Assembly (NCBI GenBank): GCA_032718475.1
Contig: JAUCBJ010008774.1
Span: forward strand, 1-29,762
DNA: 29,762 nucleotides
DNA from: Nemertoderma westbladi
Lineage: Eukaryota > Xenacoelomorpha > Nemertodermatida > Nemertodermatidae
Direction: 5' to 3'
The notes under the pieces are model-generated. The model saw only the letters and a list, made by a program, of their open reading frames with translations. It was not told where the DNA came from and did not search any database. How positions within the stretch are numbered: the first letter of the stretch is position 1; each line of letters opens with the position of its first letter. Both the position numbers and the translations under genes were made by a program. Below are positions 1 through 8,700 of this stretch, piece by piece.

Positions 1-124
1 ACTAGATTGTCTTGCTAGTAGGCCTTGCTTATGCTACCGTTATTACTCTATTAACATCTGCTTTACTGTAGTTGGTTTCCTAAATTGTCTGATTGATTTG
101 ATATTAATAAATTAGTCGACAGCC

Positions 125-1201
125 ATGCGCTGTTTCGTAAAGATTCCGGCTACAGTTAGTTCGGATGCAACTAAAGGCCCTGGCCATCAATTCCAACTGG
201 TATCGCGTGACATCGGCGCACCCGGGCCCCACGAGGTTGTAGTCTCGGTAGGTGCGTGCGCGCTGTCTGTAGTCCCTTCACAAGTATTAACTAAACTTGG
301 TCTGGGGTTGGACCGCGCCGTGTTACCGGTGGGTAAAGATATAGCGGGCGTGGTAGAGGCTGTAGGCGATAACGTTAACGAACTAAGTATCGGAGATAAG
401 ATAGTCGGGATGTTACCGTTAGATACTGAATGGTCTGGAGTTGCTGAGAAGTGTATCATCCCGTGGTACCAGACTGTCCCAATGCCGTCTAGAGTTAGTT
501 ACAGGGAGGCCGCGGGACTTATAAGCGACGGGGTACGGGCGTACACGGCGTTGTACTTTTTAGCACGATGCACCCCCGGCGACACTTTGCTAGTTATCGA
601 CGGGGACACGGCAAGTAACATAGTGCTGATTCAACTCGCGTTTAGTTGGAATCTTAAAGTATTGGCTACGGTGCAGTCGGGGGATGATTTATCCTGTTTG
701 CAGGCGGTTTGTCCCGGATTGAGCGCGGCCGTTGTGCTAAATGAGTCGAATTGTTTAACTAACTGGTGTCTATCGGAAACAGACGGGATGGGAGTTGATA
801 TAATCGTGGATAACGGAATTAATATATACCCTAGGGAAAATCCCTCTCCAGGGGCCTCTAATCGAAGGTATCAGCCAAGAAAAAGCGAGATAATTTCATG
901 TCTGGCAGTCTCCGGCAAATGGATTACCGTGGAAGGTAAACTGCAGATAGACCCACCCGAGTCAGAGATTCTCTTTCTGAAATGTGCGAGTTTGTGTTAT
1001 TTGTTCGAACACTGTTGGACTGTCACTTGCACGCAACTAGGACGTTTTCGACACATCTTGTTGGACGTTATGGATAAACTCGAGACTGGCGTTTTATGTC
1101 ATGTCGCTCCTGTTAATGTCTCCCTTGACGACGCAGTAGACGCTATTCGCCAAATGAGTTTACATTCCTCCAGGAAGTTCATAATAACTAACGATATCTG
1201 A
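125..1201 (+). CDS. CRYZL1: Quinone oxidoreductase-like protein 1 (CRYZL1-like), complete and intronless
   Basis: This 358-residue protein belongs to the zeta-crystallin/quinone oxidoreductase branch of the medium-chain dehydrogenase/reductase family. It resembles vertebrate CRYZL1 (about 349 aa) along its whole length. Shared landmarks are KACALS-like GACALS (43-48), PVGKDIAGVV (68-77), GMLPLD (95-100), DGVRAYTAL (135-143), GMGVDIIVDNG (221-231) and DPPESEILFLK (276-286). Residues 33-120 form the GroES-like domain and about 150-290 the Rossmann nucleotide-binding domain. No catalytic-zinc ligand set is apparent, as expected for quinone-reductase relatives. The nucleotide-binding glycine motif is poor: DGDTASN (159-165) stands where human CRYZL1 has DGASAFG. 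The start is the first ATG after an in-frame TAG at 113-115. The human gene is split into many exons, whereas this reading frame has none. An AATAAA lies about 130 bases downstream. The substrate is unknown for the family; orthology is confident, enzymatic activity is not. Confidence 0.9.
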   Translation: MRCFVKIPATVSSDATKGPGHQFQLVSRDIGAPGPHEVVVSVGACALSVVPSQVLTKLGLGLDRAVLPVGKDIAGVVEAVGDNVNELSIGDKIVGMLPLDTEWSGVAEKCIIPWYQTVPMPSRVSYREAAGLISDGVRAYTALYFLARCTPGDTLLVIDGDTASNIVLIQLAFSWNLKVLATVQSGDDLSCLQAVCPGLSAAVVLNESNCLTNWCLSETDGMGVDIIVDNGINIYPRENPSPGASNRRYQPRKSEIISCLAVSGKWITVEGKLQIDPPESEILFLKCASLCYLFEHCWTVTCTQLGRFRHILLDVMDKLETGVLCHVAPVNVSLDDAVDAIRQMSLHSSRKFIITNDI

Positions 1202-1330
1202 TTATTAGAGCAGGTTGCAGTTCTATTGGCGCTACCATTTTTGATGAACCAAATAGTTATTTACATCATTTTATTGTCATTTTTCCCTTGAATCTACTTT
1301 TCCGGCACTTTAATTAGTGGTGGTTACGTT

Positions 1331-1336
1331 AATAAA
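1331..1336 (+). terminator. Candidate poly(A) signal for the CRYZL1-like gene
   Basis: An AATAAA hexamer sits about 130 bases after the stop codon of the CRYZL1-like gene, at a normal distance for a short 3' UTR. The flanks are AT-rich, so a chance match is possible. Bases 1337-1572 up to the minisatellite hold only AT-rich sequence with TTATTA-type simple repeats and no gene. Confidence 0.45.
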
Positions 1337-1572
1337 TTTTTTATGTAAAATATCTTATTATTCTTATTATTTATTATTACTTATTATTTATTAATAAATC
1401 ACAAATCCTAATGAATCAGTGATATAACGTAAATATTAATATAAATATCACAATTATTCAGAAACTTCTTTATTGTCTTTATGTATGTATAGGTACCGGT
1501 ATAATTTTTAATGATTTTTCTTGACAAAAGTTTATATAATGACCTATTTATTATGTGTCGCAAAGATTCCTT

Positions 1573-3234
1573 GCTACCAGAGGCAACCCGAAGGCTCCTC
1601 TCTACCGGAGGCAACCCGAAGGCTCCTCTCTACCGGAGGCAACCCGAAGGCTCCTCTTCTACCGGAGGCAACCCGAAGGCTCCTCTCTACCGGAGGCAAC
1701 CCGAAGGCTCCTCTCTACCGGAGGCAACCCGAAGGCTCCTCTCTACCGGAGGCAACCCGAAGGCTCCTCTCTAACCGGAGGCAACCCGAAGGCTCCTCTC
1801 TACCGGAGGCAACCCGAAGGCTCCTCTCTACCGGAGGCAACCCGAAGGCTCCTCTCTACTGGAGGCAACCCGAAGGCTCCTCTCTACCGGAGGCAACCCG
1901 AAGGCTCCTCTCTACCGGAGGCAACCCGAAGGCTCCTCTCTACCGGAGGCAACCCGAAGGCTCCTCTCTACCGGAGGCAACCCGAAGGCTCCTCTCTACC
2001 GGAGGCAACCCGAAGGCTCCTCTCTACCGGAGGCAACCCGAAGGCTCCTCTCTACCGGAGGCAACCCGAAGGTTCCTCTCTACCGGAGGCAACCCGAAAG
2101 CTCCTCTCTACAGGAGGCAACCCGAAGGCTCCTCTCTACCGGAGGCAACCCGAAGGCTCCTCTCTACCGGAGGCAACCCGAAGGTTCCTCTCTACCGGAG
2201 GCAACCCGAAGGCTCCTCTCTACCGGAGGCAACCCGAAGGCTCCTCTCTACCGGAGGCAACCCGAAGGCTCCTCTCTACCGGAGGCAACCCGAAGGCTCC
2301 TCTCTACCGGAGGCAACCCGAAGGCTCCTCTCTACCGGAGGCAACCCGAAGGCTCCTCTCTACCGGAGGCAACCCGAAGGCTCCTCTCTACCGGAGGCAA
2401 CCCGAAGGCTCCTCTCAACCGCAGGTAACCCGAAGGTTCCTCTCTACCGGAGGCAACCCGAAGGATCCTCTCTACCGGAGTCAACCCGAAGGTTCCTCTC
2501 TACCGGAGGCGACCCGAAGGCTCCTCTCTACCGGAGGCAACCCGAAGGTTCCTCTCTACCGGAGGCAACCCGAAGGTTCCTCTCTACCGGAGGCAACCCG
2601 AAGGATCCTCTACAAGTGGCAACCCGAAGTCTCCTCTCTACAGGAGGCAACCCGAAGGCTCCTCTCTACCGGAGGCAACCCGAAGGTTCCTCTCTACCGG
2701 AGGCAACCCGAAGGCTCCTCTCTACAGGAGGCAACCCGAAGGCTCCTCTCTACCGGAGGCAACCCGAAGGCTCCTCTCTACCGGAGGCAACCCGAAGGCT
2801 CCTCTCTACCGGAGGCAACCCGAAGGCTCCTCTCTACCGGAGGCAACCCGAAGGCTCCTCTCTACCGGAGGCAACCCGAAGGCTCCTCTCAACCGCAGGT
2901 AACCCGAAGGTTCCTCTCTACCGGAGTCAACCCGAAGGATCCTCTCTACCGGAGTCAACCCGAAGGTTCCTCTCTACCGGAGGCGACCCGAAGGCTCCTC
3001 TCTACCGGAGGCAACCCGAAGGTTCCTCTCTACCGGAGGCAACCCGAAGGTTCCTCTCTACCGGAGGCAACCCGAAGGATCCTCTACAAGTGGCAACCCG
3101 AAGTCTCCTCTCTACCGGAGGCAACCCGAAGGTTCATATCTAGTGGAGTCAACCCGAAGGCTCCTCTCTACCGGAGGAAAACTAAAGGCTTATCTCTACA
3201 AGAGGCAACCCTAAGGCTCCTCTCTACCGGAAGA
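1573..3234. repeat. 28-bp minisatellite, about 59 hairpin-forming units
   Basis: The core word GGCAACCCGAAGG recurs every 28 bases from 1573 to about 3234. Most units differ at only one or two positions (C/T in GGCTCC, GGTTCC, GGATCC; G/T in AGGC, AGTC), and a few are 26 or 29 bases long. Because 28 is not a multiple of three and the unit has no stop in any plus-strand frame, long artificial open frames run across the array in all three frames. On the minus strand each unit contains an 8-bp stem (GAGGAACC against GGTTGCCTC with one bulged G) closing a TTCG tetraloop inside C-G pairs. Units become more diverged after about 3120, which looks like an old array edge. The array separates the convergent CRYZL1-like and RNF14-like genes. 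Confidence 0.97.
2416..3114. repeat. 474-bp internal duplication inside the 28-bp array
   Basis: A block of rare unit variants at 2416-2640 is repeated at 2890-3114, offset by 474 bases (sixteen 28-bp units plus one 26-bp unit). The diagnostic variants are CAACCGCAGGTAACC, a GGAGTCAACC unit, a GGAGGCGACC unit and the short CTCTACAAGTGGCAACC unit, and they come in the same order. Only one clear mismatch separates the two blocks, so this is a recent multi-unit duplication. Confidence 0.9.
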
Positions 3235-3286
3235 AACCAGCTGTGGGGTAGGCTTAGTGACGTTGTTTTACGTTTAGAGTTTAACT

Positions 3287-3353
3287 GGACTCATCTGGGG
3301 ATCGAACCCATGACCCTTCGGCGTGTAAGTCCGACACTTAGCCATGGGGACCT
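3287..3353 (-). mobile_element. tRNA-like SINE head (degenerate, tRNA-Val-like)
   Basis: Read on the minus strand this segment has an A-box-like TGGCTAAGTGT and a canonical B box GGTTCGATCC with tRNA spacing. Between them is a possible anticodon arm (TCGG/CCGA stem, loop with TAC). The T stem is nearly intact, but the acceptor stem does not pair, so a functional tRNA is unlikely. The sequence downstream on the same strand runs into the 28-bp minisatellite after about 50 bases. It is best read as the RNA polymerase III promoter head of an old SINE; the family is not assigned. Confidence 0.6.
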
Positions 3354-3519
3354 TCACATTATTGTGCATTTCATAAATATCTGTGTAATCATGTTAATTA
3401 ATATTAAAATTTTACAGTATAGAGAATCACCAATATTTTCATATAAACTAATTGCAGATTGGGTACAGTTGATTTAAAATAAACGATAGTCATAAAAAAT
3501 AGTGATCTAATCCGCAACG

Positions 3520-4635
3520 TTACGAATGTTGTACACAGATACTTTGTGGCGAATAATGTTCATACACTTTTCCAATAATTATACCGCTACAACTAAAACA
3601 AAGATTCACCTTGCAGAACCAACATTTTGTGTGGTTATTCGTGTTTATTTTAACGTTGAATTGTTTGCAGCGCTGACACCGTGTTGTCGGTAACTCTGCC
3701 CGGTATCTTTGAGCGGCTTCCGCTAGGGCCTGCCCTGGTAGGGCCGGTGGTCGCGCATGTTGTTCTTTCTCACTTCCCCCACCGCCCCAGACTGTACACC
3801 CAGAATTTGAGAAATGGTTGTAACTTTTGATAAGTTTTCCGCAGAGCATACAAAAAGATTCGCCACATCTACTGCAAGTCATCCTGTTGCAACCTCCTGA
3901 CTTCAGAATCCAAGCTTTGCATTTTGGACATCGTGTTCCGTGTGTTGTGATTGTCCTCATGGTTAAGAGCTCGTCGGCAATAATCTTCTGCAATCTCTCG
4001 ACTTCTTCCCGTAGTCGCTGGTTGTCACCGCAGCGAGCAGCCCTTGCGTCCAACTCTTTGAGTTTGTCTTCACGATTTTTGCAAGACGATCCAGGATGCC
4101 ACGACTCTCGACAAACGGCGCAGAACGTGAAGTTGCACGTCGTACAGAAGACCATATATGGCAGGCCTGGGTCAGTGGATCCTGTTTGGTCGGCACAGGT
4201 AGCATGTTCGCATCTCGGGCAGTAATGGAGTGATTCTCTGAGGTAAGAGAGAGTTGCTAAGTCGCTCCATTTCTTTTGGTCATCAAGAGACAAATTATAG
4301 TAAACGGAAGCTATCGGAATGGGACAATCGCAAGCATCGAACAAACATGTCACCCGAGAAACACTTCCCTCGTTCAGCTGAACACGCATGTGTTCTAGAA
4401 TACATTCCCTACAGGTGTAGTGGCCACATTGTTCGACAACGATCATATCAAAACCTAACAAAGAATCGAAACACACAGGACATTCGTGATTTGAGTTTAG
4501 GAATGTTTCAATTTTATAGGACTTGTCCAGTTGAACTATCTTTTTTATTTCCTGTGTGACATCCTGACAGTTTGCTGGGTGTAGAAATATCGTATCAGTT
4601 ATTTCTAGTGCCGGCAATGCGTTAGAGAATAGATA
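3520..4635 (-). CDS. RNF14: RNF14-like E3 ubiquitin ligase, RING-IBR-RING half (after in-frame stop)
   Basis: This is the catalytic half of an RNF14-type RBR ubiquitin-protein ligase, which takes ubiquitin from an E2 on RING1 and passes it through a RING2 cysteine to the substrate. Residue numbers here count from the TTG codon at 4617. RING1 starts at CPVC (46-49) and includes CGHYTC (64-69). The IBR runs from CPRC (133-136) to about 179. A charged helical linker covers about 184-215. RING2 starts at CPKC (230-233) and has GGCNRMTC (241-248); by RBR precedent C243 is the catalytic cysteine. A further cysteine/histidine module (CQRC 314-317, NNHTKCWFC, CFSC, HYSP, CVQH at the end) follows, as I recall from invertebrate and plant RNF14-like proteins. 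There is no ATG between the upstream stop and RING1, and the first ATG (codon 58) would cut RING1, so this half cannot easily be an independent gene. It continues in frame with the RWD half at 4636-5097. Confidence 0.85.
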   Translation of the reverse strand, partial: YLFSNALPALEITDTIFLHPANCQDVTQEIKKIVQLDKSYKIETFLNSNHECPVCFDSLLGFDMIVVEQCGHYTCRECILEHMRVQLNEGSVSRVTCLFDACDCPIPIASVYYNLSLDDQKKWSDLATLSYLRESLHYCPRCEHATCADQTGSTDPGLPYMVFCTTCNFTFCAVCRESWHPGSSCKNREDKLKELDARAARCGDNQRLREEVERLQKIIADELLTMRTITTHGTRCPKCKAWILKSGGCNRMTCSRCGESFCMLCGKLIKSYNHFSNSGCTVWGGGGSEKEQHARPPALPGQALAEAAQRYRAELPTTRCQRCKQFNVKINTNNHTKCWFCKVNLCFSCSGIIIGKVYEHYSPQSICVQHS

Positions 4636-4638
4636 TTA
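4636..4638 (-). other. In-frame TAA separating the two halves of the RNF14-like gene
   Basis: The minus-strand frame reads ...IIYEWY, TAA, YLFSNALPALEI... with no frameshift. In human RNF14, the matching stretch just after the RWD domain places a glutamine at this position (FAWMQFLK), so one CAA-to-TAA or CAG-to-TAG-type change explains the break. Everything on both sides is open and conserved. It could be a pseudogene lesion, a strain-specific nonsense allele, a readthrough site or a base error. Confidence 0.85.
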
Positions 4639-5097
4639 GTACCATTCGTAAATAATAGGTCCTCGACATGTATTTGAGAAAAATAGATCATATAATTTAG
4701 AGACAAGAATTTGGTTTTGTTCTTCGGAAAGCCAAGAAGACTCAATAATTAATTGAGGAGAGTCTATAAGGGGGTAAGTAGGTGGGAGTTTGATAGACAA
4801 TGTCAGGGGTGGCAATCTTGATACAACTACTGATTCATCTATGTTACCTCTTGAATCGTCAGAATTTAATAGAATTTCGCATTCGCTATGAGGTAACGTT
4901 ACATCAACTAGTAAACTAAATGCTACTCCATGTTCCATTCCATTCATGTCATAGGCACCCGTATCATCATCACCCTTGCTAGAATCAAAACTCATTTTGG
5001 TATCGTAAACCGCCTTTAGAACTAGTAGTTCCTCTTCCTGCAATGCCAAGCATTCGCGTTTAAGGCTTGCATCTATGTTTAAGCTGTTACTGGCCAT
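4636..5097 (-). CDS. RNF14: RNF14-like E3 ubiquitin ligase, N-terminal RWD half
   Basis: This 153-residue reading frame is an RWD domain, the protein-interaction domain that opens RNF14. Visible landmarks are the ALQEEELLVLKAVYD helix, a beta-strand region FSLLVDVTLP, the family-typical LPPLTLSIKLPPTYP with its YP motif, and a final helix ending in WLSEEQNQILVSKLYDL and GPIIYEWY. It ends at the TAA at 4636-4638, beyond which the same frame continues into the RBR half, so the two halves form one RNF14-sized gene. The start chosen is the first ATG (5097). Upstream the frame remains open only through low-complexity AT-rich sequence, and a TCTTTAG just before the ATG could be a 3' splice site of a 5' UTR intron. 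No coding intron is seen. Confidence 0.85.
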   Translation of the reverse strand: MASNSLNIDASLKRECLALQEEELLVLKAVYDTKMSFDSSKGDDDTGAYDMNGMEHGVAFSLLVDVTLPHSECEILLNSDDSRGNIDESVVVSRLPPLTLSIKLPPTYPLIDSPQLIIESSWLSEEQNQILVSKLYDLFFSNTCRGPIIYEWY

Positions 5098-5721
5098 GAG
5101 TTCTAAAGATTCACAATAAATTTGTTGTTTCAAGTGATAAGTAGAGAAAAATAATAAAAAGTACCTGTAAATATTACAATTACAGTAATTACAATTGTAA
5201 TTAATAACGATTTTATTTCTGAGTTAAATTATTACTTTTACTATAGTGCAACAATTTATCTCTTAAATATATTGACGTACGACACTCTTACTATTATCAG
5301 TTGCCTCTGGTTGTGCAATAATGTTTCTGATTGGTTACTTGTGTTCTTGTTACATCATAGTTATTTTTAACATTATGTTGTACTGGGAATGACATATTAT
5401 ACTGTACGATCGTTCAAATATTGATACAGATAAATTCTGGCACGCAGTAATAGTTATACAGTTTTGACGTAACGGAATACCCATTTAATAAAATGGGTAT
5501 TGTGATTAATATTTTTTGTGGATTCTTTGCAACTGTATTAAATTGTTCCCTGCGGTGCATGTAATTATTTATCTACGGTCTTCGCAGTCGACTTTAGATC
5601 TCATTAGTCAGTTTACAGGAGTGGCGGCCCAAATCATAGTTTAAATTATCACGTAACATTGACCCAAGGTCATAAATGAAATTTTAGTGTAACTCTAAAA
5701 TGCCATAAATTAGGCTAACTT
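5098..5721. other. Gene-free AT-rich spacer upstream of the RNF14-like gene
   Basis: No coding frame or RNA gene is recognisable. The region would contain the promoter of the RNF14-like gene, but no clear TATA or initiator can be defended. It holds a short AT-rich run of TTACAATTACAGTAATTAC type near 5170-5200 and one perfect hairpin at 5476-5501. Confidence 0.6.
5476..5501. repeat. Short perfect hairpin (11-bp stem, 4-base loop)
   Basis: AATACCCATTT at 5476-5486 is the exact reverse complement of the sequence at 5491-5501, with AATA between them. No larger inverted repeat extends from it, so it is not obviously a transposon end. Confidence 0.8.
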
Positions 5722-8700
5722 TCTTAAGAGTTTGCGTCTGACCCACATCCTAACCCAAAATCTTAAGAGTTTGCGTCTGACCAACAAACCCTAACCCAAA
5801 ATCTTAGAGTTTGCGTCTGACCAACAAACCCTAACCCAAAATCTTGAGAGTTTGTGTCTGACCAACAAATCCTAACCCAAAATCTTAAGAGTTTGTGTCT
5901 GACCAACAAACCCTAATCCAAAATCTTAGAGTTTGCGTCTGACCAACAAACCCTAATCCAAAATCTTAAGAGTTTGTGTCTGACCAACAAATCCGAACCC
6001 AAAATCGTAAGAGTTTGTGTCTGACCAACAAACCCTAACCCAAAATCTTAGGAGTTTGTGTCTGACCAACAAACCCTAACCCAAAATCTTAAGAGTTTGT
6101 GTCTGACCTACAAACCCTAACCCAAAATCTTAAGAGTTTCCGTCTGACCAACAAACCCGAACCCAAAATCTTAAGAGTTTCCGTCTGACCAACAAACCCG
6201 AACCCAAAATCTTAAGAGTTTGCGTCTGACCAACAAACCCTAACCCAAAATCTTAAGAGTTTGCGTCTGACCAACAAACCCTAACCCAAAATCTTAGAGT
6301 TTGCGTCTGACCAACAAACCCTAACCCAAAATCTTAAGAGTTTCCGTCTGACCAACAAACCCTAACCCAAAATCTTAAGAGTTTGTGTCTGACCAACAAA
6401 TCCGAACCCAAAATCGTAAGAGTTTGTGTCTGACCTACAAACCCTAACCCAAAATCTTAAGAGTTTCCGTCTGACCAACAAACCCTAACCCAAAATCTTA
6501 AGAGTTTGTGTCTGACCAACAAATCCGAACCCAAAATCGTAAGAGTTTGTGTCTGACCAACAAACCCTAACCCAAAATCTTAGGAGTTTGTGTCTGACCA
6601 ACAAACCCTAACCCAAAATCTTAAGAGTTTGTGTCTGACCTACAAACCCTAACCCAAAATCTTAAGAGTTTCCGTCTGACCAACAAACCCTAACCCAAAA
6701 TCTTAAGAGTTTGTGTCTGACCAACAAACCCTAACCCAAAATCTTAGAGTTTGCGTCTGACCAACAAACCCTAACCCAAAATCTTAAGAGTTTGTGTCTG
6801 ACCAACAAACCCTAACCCAAAATCTTAGGAGTTTGTGTCTGACCAACAAACCCTAACCCAAAATCTTAAGAGTTTGTGTCTGACCTACAAACCCTAACCC
6901 AAAATCTTAAGAGTTTCCGTCTGACCAACAAACCCTAACCCAAAATCTTAAGAGTTTGTGTCTGACCAACAAACCCTAATCCAAAATCTTAAGAGTTTGT
7001 GTCTGACCAACAAACCCTAACCCAAAATCTTAAGAGTTTCCGTCTGACCAACAAACCCTAACCCAAAATCTTAAGAGTTTCCGTCTGACCAACAAACCCT
7101 AACCCAAAATCTTAAGAGTTTGTGTCTGACCAACAAATCCGAACCCAAAATCTTAAGAGTTTGTGTCTGACCCACAAACCCTAACCCAAAATCTTAAGAG
7201 TTTCCGTCTGACCAACAAACCCTAACCCAAAATCTTAAGAGTTTCCGTCTGACCAACAAACCCTAACCCAAAATCTTAAGAGTTTGTGTCTGACCAACAA
7301 ACCCTAACCCAAAATCTTAAGAGTTTGTGTCTGACCTACAAACCCTAATCCAAAATCTTAAGAGTTTGTGTCTGACCAACAAACCCTAACCCAAAATCTT
7401 AAGAGTTTGTGTCTGACCTACAAACCCTAATCCAAAATCTTAAGAGTTTGTGTCTGACCAACAAACCCTAACCCAAAATCTTAAGAGTTTGTGTCTGACC
7501 TACAAACCCTAATCCAAAATCTTAAGAGTTTGTGTCTGACCAACAAACCCTAACCCAAAATCTTAAGAGTTTGTGTCTGACCAACAAACCCGAACCCAAA
7601 ATCTTAAGAGTTTGTGTCTGACCAACAAACCCGAACCCAAAATCTTAAGAGTTTGTGTCTGACCAACAAACCCGAACCCAAAATCTTAAGAGTTTGTGTC
7701 TGACCTACAAACCCTAATCCAAAATCTTAAGAGTTTGTGTCTGACCCACAAACCCTAACCCAAAATCTTAAGAGTTTGTGTCTGACCAACAAACCCGAAC
7801 CCAAAATCTTAAGAGTTTGTGTCTGACCAACAAACCCGAACCCAAAATCTTAAGAGTTTGTGTCTGACCAACAAACCCGAACCCAAAATCTTAAGAGTTT
7901 GCGTCTGACCAACAAACCCTAACCCAAAATCTTAAGAGTTTCCGTCTGACCAACAAACCCTAACCCAAAATCTTAAGAGTTTGTGTCTGACCTACAAACC
8001 CTAATCCAAAATCTTACGAGTTTGTGTCTGACCAACAAACCCTAACCCAAAATCTTAAGAGTTTGTGTCTGACCAACAAACCCGAACCCAAAATCTTAAG
8101 AGTTTGTGTCTGACCAAAAAACCCTAACCCAAAATCTTAAGAGTTTGTGTCTGACCAACAAACCCGAACCCAAAATCTTAAGAGTTTGTGTCTGACCAAC
8201 AAACCCGAACCCAAAATCTTAAGAGTTTGTGTCTGACCAACAAACCCTAACCCAAAATCTTAAGAGTTTGTGTCTGACCAACAAACCCGAACCCAAAATC
8301 TTAAGAGTTTGTGTCTGACCAACAAACCCGAACCCAAAATCTTAAGAGTTTGTGTCTGACCAACAAACCCTAACCCAAAATCTTAAGAGTTTGTGTCTGA
8401 CCAACAAACCCGAATCCAAAATCTTAAGAGTTTGTGTCTGACCAACAAACCCGAACCCAAAATCTTAAGAGTTTGTGTCTGACCAAAAAACCCTAACCCA
8501 AAATCTTAAGAGTTTGTGTCTGACCAACAAACCCGAACCCAAAATCTTAAGAGTTTGTGTCTGACCAACAAACCCTAACCCAAAATCTTAAGAGTTTCCG
8601 TCTGACCAACAAACCCTAACCCAAAATCTTAAGAGTTTGTGTCTGACCAACAAACCCGAACCCAAAATCTTAAGAGTTTGTGTCTGACCAACAAACCCGA

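Noticed and set aside
1573-3234. CRISPR-like array
   Set aside because: The repeats are contiguous with no unique spacers, the surrounding genes are animal genes, and no cas gene exists.
3287-3353. Functional tRNA-Val gene
   Set aside because: The acceptor stem does not pair and the D arm is short; only the B box, anticodon arm and T arm look tRNA-like.
1521-3477. Open frames of about 540 and 640 codons across the 28-bp array
   Set aside because: The unit has no stop in any plus-strand frame and its length is not a multiple of three, so all frames stay open and give the same 28-residue pattern. No independent coding signal is present.
4597-4647. Tiny intron (GT...AG, about 38 nt) removing the TAA in the RNF14-like gene
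   Set aside because: GTACTAAT...CACTAG would be too short for a normal animal intron and shifts the frame into a new stop, whereas the unspliced frame continues perfectly.
3520-5097. Two separate neighbouring genes (an RWD protein and an RBR protein)
   Set aside because: The halves are in the same frame, match consecutive parts of RNF14, and the second half lacks an ATG before RING1.
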